Shown here piece after piece: positions 34,961 to 44,643 of a stretch of 64,000 bases of DNA. Position numbers and translations under genes: made by a program. A model generated the notes under the pieces. That model made no database searches and was not told where the DNA came from. It saw only the letters and a program-made list of their open reading frames with translations. Within the stretch, counting starts at the first letter, position 1. Each line of letters opens with the position of its first letter. The DNA comes from an uncultured Opitutales bacterium (lineage in GTDB: Bacteria; Verrucomicrobiota; Verrucomicrobiia; Opitutales; Intestinicryptomonadaceae): positions 62,001 through 126,000 of the forward strand of contig CALXLK010000002.1 of assembly GCA_944389175.1 (NCBI GenBank), read 5' to 3'.

Positions 34961-37674
34961 TTGAGAAGTTTTATTATTTGCTTGCCGGAGAGGTTGAACG
35001 TATCGGGGCACGGCGGATATTTCGGGGCGTCGGCAGTTGCGAATTCGCCGTTTCTTATTTTTGATATTATTTCGCGCATTTTTAGGACGGCGCTTTCAAG
35101 CTCTATATGGCTTATTTCCCATATGTCTATGTCGGTCGCCGTCACGTTCGTGGGGGCGACAAACAGCGCGGCGCGGCAAATGTCTTTTTTATTTGCAAGC
35201 TCCCTCGCAGCCATGACGTATATGGGCAATTGTAAATCGAGCCACTGCAGCGAACCGTCGGGGGCGTCTTTTACGTGTGTTTGGCGCGCGCCTTTTAAGG
35301 TGTCGTACGTCTTGTAGTCGATTACGGCGAAGTCGCCTGTTTTGGCGTTGAAGTCTATTCTGTCTATCGTGCCTACTATCTCCATTCCGTCGAGTTGCAT
35401 GGATATCTTCCTTTCGGGGCTTCCCCATATCCGCCAACCCTCCATTGCCCATTGAGCTTGGCGCTTTGCAACCGCCCTGAGGCGCTGCCTCATAGAGACG
35501 AGCTGCAGCCGCGTTTGGGCGGACATCTCGTTCTTAAATTTTTCGGCCGCGGCGGCGGAGAGCGCGCCGTCGAGATATTTGGCTATTTCGTCGGCGTCTT
35601 CCGAGCCGGCGCACTCCGATGAGGCCCAGCGCCTGAGTGTTTCGTGGAAGAGCGTGCCAAACTGCATTGCATCCATCTGGCTCTTGTCGCTCTGGATTTC
35701 AGATGCTTTTAAGACGTTTAAAATATAGAAAGTTACGGGCGAGGACAGATAATTCTTGAAGGCGGTAGCCGACATTCTAAAGCCCTGTGGCAGGGGTTTA
35801 TCGGCGCGAAGGGCGACGGGGGTCGAAGCAGTGGTCTCCGATGCGCTTTGGGGCGGCGTTTCAAGCAGAAAATTTATCCTTGAGGGGAGATCGCGGGCCT
35901 GCATTAATATTCTGGAGGGCATGCGCGGGTCTCCCGAGGCGTCCCTTACCGAATACATCACGCAGGCAAGCCCCCCCGGGCGGGAGTCGAGCATTGCCTT
36001 TAGCATATACGCGTCGCGCCTTCTTCTCCACTGCGAGTCTTTGAGCCCCATCCGCCTTTTTAACGACTGGCTCATAAATTGGTTTTGGTTCTCCGGCATG
36101 GGAACTACGCCTTCGTTCATATCGCAAAGCAATATTTGCGGGGCTCTACTCCAAAATATTTCAACCCAGTTTTGCAGCGCGATTGCATTTTCCATGTCCG
36201 GCTCGACCGTGCTTTTTGCGCCGAAGGCCCTCTGTATTAGAGCCATGGTCTGCGACTGGCTCGGCCGGTAATCTTTAAGCGATCCTACAGACTCGGCAAC
36301 GGCCCTCAATGCTTGGCATGCGTCGTTTTCCATCCGGCTTTCCCCCGCAAAACTTTCATAGTTTTGCACGAGCTCTTCCAGCGTCGATACAACATCTTCA
36401 ATGTCGGCAGACAAGAGTTTTTTTGCAATGCTTGCCGCCCTTTCAAATTCCTGAAAAAGCGGATTGTTCTCAAGCCTGAGTATCTTTAGTGCCGATTCCC
36501 CAGATACGGTTGCGTACTCCTCTCGCGTCCTGTCGGCGCACGCCAATATAGCGCGGGCTTTTTCGGGCGAATTCTCCGAGATGGTTGCCCATATCAGCGG
36601 GTTTTGCAGAAAGTCGAAGAAACTTGTAAACGCGCCGGTCTGTCCGAGCTGACCGACAATCCCGAAGAGCTTGGCCGATAGCGACACCGACAGGCTTTCG
36701 GCTTCCGGAATGCGCGCCGACAGCCCAATGCCGAGCTTTTTTGAGATGTTTTGAAAGGCCCGCTTAAATACGGGAGCGCTTTGTATCTGTTCGCATGCTA
36801 TGCCGACGGCCATCGTCTCTTGTCCGTATTCGGCGGCCACTTTGGCCGCCGCCGCGGCCTCTTCGGCCACTGAATCAAACACGAACGTGTTTTCGCCGTT
36901 TAGGGGAATTTCGACGTTTTCGAAGGCATCCAACGGCCTGCCTATGGCGTCAAAATCATTTTCCGATGCGCCGTTTGCAAGAATGAGCACAATCACGCGC
37001 GCGTTTTTCGAGAGTCTTTTTGCCGTTTCCTCCATAAACGAAGGCGCGTCGGCTAGTGCGGCAAGGACTATCGTCTTGTAGTCTGTCCGCGCCGTTTTTG
37101 CCGCATTGGCGAGGGCGTCAAAGGGGCAGGTTAGCCCCGATTTTGCGAGAAATTCTCTGTAAAGGCGCTCTATCTCGGCGAGGCTTTGCCACATTTGAAT
37201 TTCAAAGTCGGGCGAATCTCCGCCATTTTTCAGGAAGGCCAAGACATCGCCGAAATCCATGAGTTTGTCAGACAAGGCCGATTTGAGCGCGTCGAGCTCG
37301 GCCGCCGTCTCGATTGGAGGTTCGCCTTTCGGCCCGCCGTTTGGGAAAAGCTCCTGGGCGGCGGAGTTTTTTAGCGCGTACAGCCACGCCAAAAGTTTTT
37401 GTGGGGCGCTTGCTATGTTAGTACTCCCGCCTATAAGCTCGGCCAAAAACGTCTCCAGCGTTATCGAGCGGATGCCCGATACCCCCGGGCGGCCGTCATT
37501 TAGCGCCATTTCCAGAAGCTCCGCGCCGAGGGATCTGGCGCCCTCCTTTGTCGGGGTTAGAACCAAGACATCGTCAAAAAGCGGCCCGTTGCGGCCGCGG
37601 GAGAGGTTCTTGTATATCCAGCGCGCCGCAGATGCGGGTATAGATTGTTTGACTTCTGTTAGAACTTTCTCCAT
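34957..37674 (-). CDS. addB: AddB-like nuclease subunit
   Basis: A 905-residue partner of AddA. The N-terminal region (LVLTPTKEGARSLGAELLEM) has a helicase-like fold without a Walker A motif, as in AddB of some lineages. The central and C-terminal parts include LLCDMNEGVVPMPENQNQF, MSATAFKNYLSSPVTFYIL and the PD-(D/E)XK nuclease GTIDRIDFNAKTGDFAVIDYK. I do not see the four-cysteine iron-sulfur set of the Bacillus enzyme around the nuclease. It is followed by addA with an ATGA overlap, giving an addB-addA operon. Confidence 0.82.
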   Translation of the reverse strand: MEKVLTEVKQSIPASAARWIYKNLSRGRNGPLFDDVLVLTPTKEGARSLGAELLEMALNDGRPGVSGIRSITLETFLAELIGGSTNIASAPQKLLAWLYALKNSAAQELFPNGGPKGEPPIETAAELDALKSALSDKLMDFGDVLAFLKNGGDSPDFEIQMWQSLAEIERLYREFLAKSGLTCPFDALANAAKTARTDYKTIVLAALADAPSFMEETAKRLSKNARVIVLILANGASENDFDAIGRPLDAFENVEIPLNGENTFVFDSVAEEAAAAAKVAAEYGQETMAVGIACEQIQSAPVFKRAFQNISKKLGIGLSARIPEAESLSVSLSAKLFGIVGQLGQTGAFTSFFDFLQNPLIWATISENSPEKARAILACADRTREEYATVSGESALKILRLENNPLFQEFERAASIAKKLLSADIEDVVSTLEELVQNYESFAGESRMENDACQALRAVAESVGSLKDYRPSQSQTMALIQRAFGAKSTVEPDMENAIALQNWVEIFWSRAPQILLCDMNEGVVPMPENQNQFMSQSLKRRMGLKDSQWRRRRDAYMLKAMLDSRPGGLACVMYSVRDASGDPRMPSRILMQARDLPSRINFLLETPPQSASETTASTPVALRADKPLPQGFRMSATAFKNYLSSPVTFYILNVLKASEIQSDKSQMDAMQFGTLFHETLRRWASSECAGSEDADEIAKYLDGALSAAAAEKFKNEMSAQTRLQLVSMRQRLRAVAKRQAQWAMEGWRIWGSPERKISMQLDGMEIVGTIDRIDFNAKTGDFAVIDYKTYDTLKGARQTHVKDAPDGSLQWLDLQLPIYVMAARELANKKDICRAALFVAPTNVTATDIDIWEISHIELESAVLKMREIISKIRNGEFATADAPKYPPCPDTFNLSGKQIIKLLK

Positions 37675-37781
37675 CGCGTTTTTTTTATGGCGGTTTTATT
37701 ATCTTTCATTAGGCTTTAGCCTTCAATATTTTTTATAAAAAAAAGTTTAAAAACGCAATGAGCGTCTGTATAACTGTGCCT

Positions 37782-38837
37782 ATGAAGAAAAAATTGTACG
37801 CGGTAGTCTTGGCATGCATTATGCTATCTGCCTGCGCGACCGATGAGCGCGCCGTCTCCTCTTCCAAGCTCGAGCCCAAAATAGGGCTTATTTTGCCGAT
37901 AGAATCCTCGCAATGCGCGCGCGATATCTTGGACGCCTCCCGCATGGCGGCCGACGACTTCAACGCCCAAAATCCCGGCCTCAAGTTTGACATTGTGCCT
38001 TTCGATATTTCCAAAGTCTCCGTTCTCGAGGCGGTGGGAAGGCTGACTGACGAAGGTGTCAGGGTTTTCTGCGCAGGCTTTGACGCCCAGATTATTTCGC
38101 AGCATAACATGCTTTCGGGCATGAGGGGCGTATTCTTTAATTTCATGATGGCCTATCCGCCTGCGACGCTTCAGGGAAAAAATTCCACCAGAATATTTTT
38201 TAACGGGGCCCAAGAGGCCGACTTGTTGTCTGGAGAGCTTGAAAAAATCCACGCCCGCGGCGGGTTGGGCAATGTTGCCATACTTGCCGAAGACACTCCG
38301 CAGTACAAGTCGTTGAGCGACTACATAAGCTTTGCCGTATCGACGTCGCAAAGAAAGGTGTTTAGAGACTACTTTTCCCCCGGCGAGTCCCGCTTTGACA
38401 TATTCGCCCGCTACATAATTCCGTTTGGGGCCGATGCCATCATATATGTCGGGGCGGGTCCTGAATTTGAGGCTTTGCGCAGGGATATGCTTTCTGCATC
38501 TTATAAAAATACTATTGCGCGCATGCGCGGCATGGAGGTTTATCCCAAGCCGGTCAAAGGCGTGGTATGCCCGTTTTCGGCCTTTGAGAGCGGAATTTTG
38601 ACAGCCGAGGGCAGGGAGTTTGCCCAGGCCTTCAAAGGGCGCTATTTGCGACCGGCCAGCGCCTTTGCCGCATACGGATACGACAGCGCAATGTTGTTGA
38701 TGAAAGCCATCAAGGCCTCTGGCTTCGATGTATCCAAAATTCGCCGACAGTTTACGGAAAAAAGCTACGACGGCGCCTGCGGGTCAATCCGTTTTGATTC
38801 GAGCGCCGACTCCACCACACCGCTTGTAATTAGATAA
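37782..38837 (+). CDS. Periplasmic-binding-like lipoprotein (type 1 fold)
   Basis: A 351-residue lipoprotein with signal MKKKLYAVVLACIMLSAC (lipobox LSAC). The rest looks like a type 1 periplasmic binding protein of the LivJ or LpoA/PBP-activator kind: KIGLILPIESSQCARDILDA, EGVRVFCAGFDAQIISQHN, GNVAILAEDTPQYKSLSDYI and GADAIIYVGAGPEFEALRRD. No permease or ATPase gene lies nearby, so a free-standing sensor or cell-wall-linked role is as likely as transport. Its stop overlaps the first base of comEC. Confidence 0.75.
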   Translation: MKKKLYAVVLACIMLSACATDERAVSSSKLEPKIGLILPIESSQCARDILDASRMAADDFNAQNPGLKFDIVPFDISKVSVLEAVGRLTDEGVRVFCAGFDAQIISQHNMLSGMRGVFFNFMMAYPPATLQGKNSTRIFFNGAQEADLLSGELEKIHARGGLGNVAILAEDTPQYKSLSDYISFAVSTSQRKVFRDYFSPGESRFDIFARYIIPFGADAIIYVGAGPEFEALRRDMLSASYKNTIARMRGMEVYPKPVKGVVCPFSAFESGILTAEGREFAQAFKGRYLRPASAFAAYGYDSAMLLMKAIKASGFDVSKIRRQFTEKSYDGACGSIRFDSSADSTTPLVIR

Positions 38838-40510
38838 TGCAGTACTTAAGGCGCAGTTTTATTGCCTATCCAATTTTTGGCATTTGCCTTTCGGCTTTTT
38901 TGGGGACGTGGTTTGCATCGTCGTTTGAATCGCTGCGCCCGTCCATGCGGCTTTTTATACTGTGCGCGCCCGCGGCGTTTGCAATAGACGCGTTTGCGCG
39001 CATGTTCTATTATTTCGGAATTCCGGGCGGATATGTGAGAGTATTGCGCAGGGGCGTGTATGCGTGTTCGTGCTTTCTTTTGTTTGCGGGCTTGTTTTGG
39101 CTGAGGGTCCCGGAAAATCCCATTGAAAATTTCGCCCCGGCTGCGATTAGCGCCAAATGCCAAGTGATGCAAGTTTCGCGTTCGGAACGAACTGCCTACG
39201 GGGTTGCGCGCGTGGTTGAATCCGACGTTTCGGAGCTTTCGGGAAGCTATATTTGGTTTACCGTGGCAAGGCCAAAGCGGGGGAGCCACCCGGACGTCCC
39301 CCTCTTTTCCCAATCGGATACAATTCTCCTAAAAGGCATACTGAGGCCCGTGCGCATACGCCCGCCGGCGGCCTGGGGATACGTAAAAGACGCCCATTCC
39401 GAGGCCTCGTTCAACAATTATTTGCTCAGCCGCTTTATATACTTCAAGCTCTTTGCCAATTCCTACAATGCAAGTGTCTTATCCCGGGCTCCCGAGAGCG
39501 CCGGCTCAAAAATTTCCGCATTCATATCGGGCAGGCTATCAGATGCCATCTTTAGCGGGGGAGATTTTTCGGTAAGCAACAATATTCTTAAGGCTATGAT
39601 TCTCGGCGACAAGTCTCAACTCAGGGCCGAGGATAAGCAGATCTTTAAGGAAGTCGGCGCCATGCATATTTTTGCCGTAAGCGGCCTGCATGTGGGCATA
39701 GCGGCATTGGCGGCCTATTTCTTTTGTTCGCTCATATCCGTTCCTTTCAAGCTCAGGCCCTTTGTCGCGCTTCCGCTGCTTTTTCTTTATGTGTGGGCTT
39801 GCGGGTTTCCGCCGTCGGCGGTAAGGGCCTTTATAATGGTGGTATCGTTCTGGATAGCCCTCGTCTTTTCGCGCGGATCGAATTCGATGAATGCGCTGAT
39901 GGTTTCGGCTTTGGCGGCCATTATTGTTGATCCCAAAGTCATATTTACGGCTGGATTTCAACTCTCGTATGCCGTTACGGCGACGCTGCTGCTTTTCTCA
40001 ATATCGGCGGCGACCCAGATGGCAGTGGCTTTTTCCGCTATGGCGCCGCGCTCGGGTCTTTGGCGCACTTGTTTGAGAGCTTTCGAATTCGTAGCGGGGG
40101 GCTTTCTAATAGCCCTGGGAGGCGGTTGCGTGGCGGCGCCCATATCGGCGTACTGGTTCGGGGCTTTTTCCATCTCGGGCATTTTTGTATCTCCGTTTTT
40201 AGTGGGGCTTGCCACTTGCGCCGTATTCTTGGCCGCGGCCTCCATAATTTTGCCTTTTGGCTTGGGCGCGCCTTTTGCGTGCCTTGCAACATTTGCAACC
40301 TACTTGATGCTGGAAATATCGGCGATTACGGCGAAATTTATGCCGTGGCTTGTGGATGTGCGGCTGGATAGCCCGATTTTGTGCATTTTCTTTGTCGTCT
40401 GCGCCTTGGCTTTATTTTTGATTACCGGACAGTGCCGCTGGCATTGGCGCGCGGGTGCGGCGGCCGGATTCTTTACCTTAACAATGTTCTCTCTATGGAT
40501 TTTTCAATAG
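38837..40510 (+). CDS. comEC: ComEC/Rec2-type DNA uptake membrane protein, no lactamase domain
   Basis: A 557-residue integral membrane protein. The N-terminal membrane anchor and OB-like region (about 1-200) are followed by the Competence domain with LRAEDKQIFKEVGAMHIFAVSGLHVGI and ACGFPPSAVRAFIMV, and DPKVIFTAGFQLSYAVTATLLL. Full-length ComEC proteins of 700-800 residues end in a metallo-beta-lactamase-like nuclease; this one stops after the last helices. Uptake of DNA for transformation is the family role, but the missing domain makes it uncertain here. The next gene starts inside its last codons. Confidence 0.85.
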   Translation: MQYLRRSFIAYPIFGICLSAFLGTWFASSFESLRPSMRLFILCAPAAFAIDAFARMFYYFGIPGGYVRVLRRGVYACSCFLLFAGLFWLRVPENPIENFAPAAISAKCQVMQVSRSERTAYGVARVVESDVSELSGSYIWFTVARPKRGSHPDVPLFSQSDTILLKGILRPVRIRPPAAWGYVKDAHSEASFNNYLLSRFIYFKLFANSYNASVLSRAPESAGSKISAFISGRLSDAIFSGGDFSVSNNILKAMILGDKSQLRAEDKQIFKEVGAMHIFAVSGLHVGIAALAAYFFCSLISVPFKLRPFVALPLLFLYVWACGFPPSAVRAFIMVVSFWIALVFSRGSNSMNALMVSALAAIIVDPKVIFTAGFQLSYAVTATLLLFSISAATQMAVAFSAMAPRSGLWRTCLRAFEFVAGGFLIALGGGCVAAPISAYWFGAFSISGIFVSPFLVGLATCAVFLAAASIILPFGLGAPFACLATFATYLMLEISAITAKFMPWLVDVRLDSPILCIFFVVCALALFLITGQCRWHWRAGAAAGFFTLTMFSLWIFQ

Positions 40511-41943
40511 GAAAATACTCTTTTAGCGCCAAGTTGCGCCAAGACGCCCTCGACGAGGCGCGGCGTTGCTTCGAGTCGGGAAAACGCGTCGGAATCGGCT
40601 GCTCCGGCGGGGCGGATTCCCTGTTGCTTCTGCTGATTTGCTCCGAAGTCTTTGCAGACCATATTGACAAGCTCTTAGTTTTACACTTTAACCACAAGGC
40701 GAGGCCGTCGGCCGACGCCGACGAAAAATATGTGCGGGGCGTCTGCTTGAAGCTCGGCGTCAGCGCAATTTTTGGCTCTGCAGACAATCCCCCGAAAAAA
40801 AAGACCGAGGCCGAGTTTAGAGCCATGCGCCTCAAGTTTTTCGAGGAGGCTTGCGCGCGCGAAAATATCGCCGTCATTCTCCAGGCCCACCATGCCGACG
40901 ACGCGGCCGAGAGCGTTTTAATGCGCCTAAGCCGCGGGGCGGGTCTCGACGGACTGCGCGCCCCGTTCCCGATATCGCAGGCGGGCGCCCTGCGGTTTGC
41001 CAGGCCGCTTTTAGACATGCGCAAGTCTGAAATCATAAGCATATTAAAAAGTGCTGGATACTCTTGGTGCGAGGATGAGACCAATTTTGAGGACTGCCAT
41101 TTTAGAAACAAGATGCGCCTGCGCGTCTTGCCCGTGTTGGAGAAAGTTGCCAAAGGTTTTGTCGGCGGGGTAAGGCGTTCGCAAATGCTTCTTTGCGAGG
41201 ACGCGCAGGCGATAAATTCCGTTGCCGAGCCGTTGATTGGCGCGTGTTGCCAGACGCCGGGTTTTCCGCGCTCGATGCGCCTCTCGGGTGATATTCTTGC
41301 CCGGCGGGCGTTTATTCGGAGGGCGCTTATGCGTTTTTTGGCCTCGAACGGACTTTCCGAAAAAATGAGGGCTTCGGCTGTCGACAAATTTGTCGAATCA
41401 GTTTATGGGTCGTATTCCTCGAACGGGAAAAAGCCGTTGAAGGTCTCTGCGGGGGAAAATATCATAGTGTATTCACCGCAAGATTTCTCTCTTTATATTT
41501 CGCCGAGCTCCAACGCATGCTTTAGCCTCAAGACGGGCCTCGGGGAGGTTATCCTGCCCAGCGGGCTCGTATTCGCCGCGCGCCGGATAAATCTCGAGCC
41601 GGGGCAAAAACGGCTTTTGCTGGAGGGGAAAAATGACGATTCAACACGCGCGGTGTTGGATCTTTCGGCGGCCGCAGGCTGTCTTGATGGCGACTTTCTG
41701 GAGATTCGTACCAGGCGCGATGGCGACGCTTACGCGCCCATAGGCTCGTCTTCTCCCAAGCGCCTAAAAGCGCTTTTAAGTGGCAAAAAAGTGCCCGTTG
41801 TGCAACGAAAGTCGATTTTTGTTGTCTGTAACTGCAATGGGGAGATTTTGTGGGCGCCTCCTATCGGCCCCGCCTCAAAGTACAAAATCGCCGATTCCAC
41901 CGAAGTATTAGAATTGACGTTGAAAAATAAGGATATTCAATAA
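40495..41943 (+). CDS. tilS: tRNA(Ile)-lysidine synthase
   Basis: A 482-residue enzyme that converts C34 to lysidine in tRNA-Ile(CAU). The start at 40495 (MDFSIGKYSF) overlaps comEC by 16 nt; a longer frame from 40381 would overlap it much more. The PP-loop GIGCSGGADSLLLLLIC (near residue 36), HFNHKARPSADADE, QAHHADDAAESVLMRLSRGAG (near 135), the TilS substrate-binding region and a C-terminal domain with RDGDAYAPIGSSSPKRLKALLSGKKVP are all present. The genome uses many ATA codons, which depend on this enzyme. Confidence 0.93.
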   Translation: MDFSIGKYSFSAKLRQDALDEARRCFESGKRVGIGCSGGADSLLLLLICSEVFADHIDKLLVLHFNHKARPSADADEKYVRGVCLKLGVSAIFGSADNPPKKKTEAEFRAMRLKFFEEACARENIAVILQAHHADDAAESVLMRLSRGAGLDGLRAPFPISQAGALRFARPLLDMRKSEIISILKSAGYSWCEDETNFEDCHFRNKMRLRVLPVLEKVAKGFVGGVRRSQMLLCEDAQAINSVAEPLIGACCQTPGFPRSMRLSGDILARRAFIRRALMRFLASNGLSEKMRASAVDKFVESVYGSYSSNGKKPLKVSAGENIIVYSPQDFSLYISPSSNACFSLKTGLGEVILPSGLVFAARRINLEPGQKRLLLEGKNDDSTRAVLDLSAAAGCLDGDFLEIRTRRDGDAYAPIGSSSPKRLKALLSGKKVPVVQRKSIFVVCNCNGEILWAPPIGPASKYKIADSTEVLELTLKNKDIQ

Positions 41944-41950
41944 ACGGATA

Positions 41951-43954
41951 ATGAACAAAAACAACACGAGAAATTTTCTTTCAAAACCGTACGTGGTGTG
42001 GCTGTTGATAGCCGCCATAGTTGTGGCTCTTGTATCGCTGCCCGAGAATGCCGCGGGGAAGATTCAACAGTTTGACATAAAGAAACTTTCTTCGGCCATT
42101 AAGAACGACGACATTGTCGAGATGACCATACGCGGCGACCAGAAGGCCGGCAAGGACTGGTACGTTATAAACGGAAAGATAAAAAATCCCGTATTTGCGG
42201 CCGAGGCGAACACTAAGAACGCCCCGCGAACTCTGGATTTTACGTTCAAGGGGCGCATTACCGACGAACTCTACCGTAAAATTTCCGATCCGTCTTCCCC
42301 GTGGACGATAAAGGAGGAGCCTGCGAGCACCTTCTGGGGCGACTTCATTCTCGGCGTGGCGCCCGTGCTGATAATTGGCGTTTTGTTTTTTATATTTTTT
42401 GCGCGCCAGTTCAAAGCCGGCGGCAAGAGCGCCTTCGACTTCGGCAAGAGCAGGGCGAGGCTGATTTCTCCCGACGAAAACAAGACCACGTTTGCCGATG
42501 TCGCCGGGTGCGACGAGTCTAAGGAGGAGGTCGCCGAGGTTGTCGAATTTTTGAAGAATCCCAAGCGCTTTAGCGACATGGGCGCCAGGATACCCAAGGG
42601 CATTTTGATGGTCGGCCCGCCCGGGACGGGCAAGACGCTTTTGGCGCGGGCTGTCGCCGGCGAGGCGAACGTGCCGTTTTTTTCCATAAGCGGTTCCGAC
42701 TTCGTTGAGATGTTTGTGGGCGTGGGCGCGGCGCGCGTGCGCGACATGTTCGACCAGGCCAAGAGAAACGCCCCGTGCCTAATATTTATAGACGAGATAG
42801 ACGCCGTTGGCCGCAAACGCGGCGTTGGATCCGGCAACGGAAACGACGAGAGGGAGCAGACCTTGAATTCGCTCCTCGTCGAGATGGACGGCTTTGACGC
42901 CCATGCCGGCATAATTGTCATAGCCGCCACGAACCGCCCCGACGTACTCGACAACGCGCTCTTGAGGCCCGGGCGTTTCGACAGGCGCGTAACTATAGAT
43001 ATTCCCGATGTGCGCGGGCGCGAAGAGATACTGAAAGTCCACGCCAAGAAGCTCAAATTGGCCCCAGATGTGGACCTGGCCTTGATTGCGCGCCTTACCC
43101 CCGGAAGTTCAGGCGCCGACTTGGCGAACATGCTCAACGAGGCCGCCATAATTTCGGCGCGCCGCCACGAAAAGACGGTATCCGTCGACGCCATAAACGA
43201 GGCCAGGGACAAGGTGTTTTTCGGCAAAGAGCACCGCAAGATAATGGACGACGACCAAAAGCGCCTAATCGCCTACCATGAGGGCGGGCACGCCCTGGTG
43301 CAGGCGCTAATTGACGACGGCAAGGACAAAATACACAAGGTCACAATAATCCCCCGCGGGCAAAGCCTCGGTTCTACGATGTTCTTCCCGGTGAAGGACG
43401 AGTACACATCGTCGAAGAAGTCGCTGCTTAACTACATATGCATGTGCCTGGGCGGTCGCGCCGCCGAAGAGGTCGCATTGGACGACATTACAAACGGCGC
43501 CTCGTGCGACATAAAGCAGGCCACGGCCACGGCGCGCAACATGGTGGTCAATTTCGGCATGAGCAAGCTCGGTCCGGTCGACTTAAGCTACGATCCCGAG
43601 AGCTCCTTTGTGAAATCCGTCAGCGAGAAGACTTCCGAGGAGATAGACGCCATTGTTTTGGACATTGTCGAGCGCCAGCTCGAACGCGCCAAGAAATTGC
43701 TCTCGGACAACCGCGACAAGCTCGATTTAATCGCGTCCGAGCTTCTGCTTAGGGAGACCATCGACGGCGACGATATATACGCCATAGTCAAAGGTTCGTT
43801 TACTCCCACAAACAGGGAGGAATGGCTTGCAAAACAGCAGGCAAAAGCCCGCGAACTCGAGCGCATGAAAAAGGAGGACGAAGAGCGCGAACGCGCCGAG
43901 GCTCTCGAGTCGGAGAATACCACCGAAATGAAAGGCCAACCGCAGGGCGCCTAA
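41951..43954 (+). CDS. ftsH: ATP-dependent zinc metalloprotease FtsH
   Basis: A 667-residue membrane protease. An N-terminal helix (about 12-31), a short periplasmic domain and a second helix (about 135-155) precede AAA+ with Walker [19 protein letters not shown] (near 221), Walker [18 protein letters not shown] region [20 protein letters not shown], and the peptidase with zinc site HEGGH (near 443; the common form is HEAGH) and the third ligand Asp region. A charged, Glu-rich tail follows. It degrades misassembled membrane proteins and LpxC-like targets. Confidence 0.97.
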   Translation: MNKNNTRNFLSKPYVVWLLIAAIVVALVSLPENAAGKIQQFDIKKLSSAIKNDDIVEMTIRGDQKAGKDWYVINGKIKNPVFAAEANTKNAPRTLDFTFKGRITDELYRKISDPSSPWTIKEEPASTFWGDFILGVAPVLIIGVLFFIFFARQFKAGGKSAFDFGKSRARLISPDENKTTFADVAGCDESKEEVAEVVEFLKNPKRFSDMGARIPKGILMVGPPGTGKTLLARAVAGEANVPFFSISGSDFVEMFVGVGAARVRDMFDQAKRNAPCLIFIDEIDAVGRKRGVGSGNGNDEREQTLNSLLVEMDGFDAHAGIIVIAATNRPDVLDNALLRPGRFDRRVTIDIPDVRGREEILKVHAKKLKLAPDVDLALIARLTPGSSGADLANMLNEAAIISARRHEKTVSVDAINEARDKVFFGKEHRKIMDDDQKRLIAYHEGGHALVQALIDDGKDKIHKVTIIPRGQSLGSTMFFPVKDEYTSSKKSLLNYICMCLGGRAAEEVALDDITNGASCDIKQATATARNMVVNFGMSKLGPVDLSYDPESSFVKSVSEKTSEEIDAIVLDIVERQLERAKKLLSDNRDKLDLIASELLLRETIDGDDIYAIVKGSFTPTNREEWLAKQQAKARELERMKKEDEERERAEALESENTTEMKGQPQGA

Positions 43955-43976
43955 ACCAAAATCTATCTTTATTTGC

Positions 43977-44004
43977 AGGCGGATTTTTATCCGCCTTTTT
44001 TTTG
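43977..44004 (+). terminator. Terminator after ftsH
   Basis: AGGCGGA pairs with TCCGCCT across a TTTTTA loop, then eight T. It lies about 23 nt past the ftsH stop. Confidence 0.9.
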
Positions 44005-44055
44005 CTTGAGGAATCTCCGCAGTGAGATAGGTAGCCCGTACATCAATTGACTCTT

Positions 44056-44110
44056 AAGCAAGCCTCGTATGGCGAAACGGAATATATTCGGCGAGGTCTA
44101 TACTTTGCTT
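44056..44110. other. Possible two-part RNA hairpin in the ftsH/DTW-like gene gap
   Basis: AAGCAA (44056-44061) can pair with TTGCTT (44105-44110), and CCTCG (44063-44067) with CGAGG (44092-44096), with a variable inner loop between. The following T-run ATTTTT is on the plus strand. Sequence pairing is visible, but stability and function are not. Confidence 0.3.
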
Positions 44111-44157
44111 ATTTTTACCCGCGCTTAACGCGAGCTGAGGGGATATGGCAATTTATG

Positions 44158-44643
44158 CTATATCTGGATTGTTCCGTCGAAAAAACCGTCGGGGGCGTCG
44201 CATTGCCAGCCGTTTAATTCGAGAAATTTTTTGGCAAAGGGATATTCGCGCAACAATTCTATCCTCGTTTTTCCCTGGAGGCGAAACGCCGCATACAGAG
44301 CCTCGATAGAGGCGAGCCCGCCGTCGGGGTTTTGCGTCATTTTTGAAAGCCTCGGATACGCGGTTTTGACACTGTCGGGCAATCCGCGCGAAACAAAGTT
44401 TCCGCCGATTTTAGCGCGCAGGCCCGGGAGCAGAGCCCATGTTGAATCAAGCAGCAGGATAGGCCTGTGCGCGTCGGCGGGCGACATTTGACTGGCGCCC
44501 ATTTCAAGCACTGTGTAGCCCGTCGCGTCGAAATAAAACCCGGGTCGGGCGTTGTGAAATTCGAAATCGGGGAATGCGACGAGATGCCGCAGGGAGCATT
44601 TTTTGCGGTTTTCGCGCGGATGCCTTATTACGACGGTTTTCAA
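44158..44643 (-). CDS. DTW/Tsr3-like aminocarboxypropyltransferase (distant)
   Basis: A 161-residue protein that I link only weakly to the DTW/Tsr3 group, enzymes that transfer the aminocarboxypropyl group of SAM to RNA bases. The evidence is the segment PILLLDSTWALLPGL (DSTW motif) with a later GGLASIEALYAAFRLQGK stretch that fits the family's helix with conserved Leu and Glu. N-terminal cysteine zinc sites of DTW proteins are absent. It starts one base before the glmS stop, so translation of the two is probably linked. If it were an RNA enzyme, pairing with glmS would be unusual. Confidence 0.45.
   Translation of the reverse strand: MKTVVIRHPRENRKKCSLRHLVAFPDFEFHNARPGFYFDATGYTVLEMGASQMSPADAHRPILLLDSTWALLPGLRAKIGGNFVSRGLPDSVKTAYPRLSKMTQNPDGGLASIEALYAAFRLQGKTRIELLREYPFAKKFLELNGWQCDAPDGFFDGTIQI

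Noticed and set aside
40381-40494. N-terminal extension of tilS
   Set aside because: It overlaps the last helix of comEC in another frame and adds no TilS sequence.
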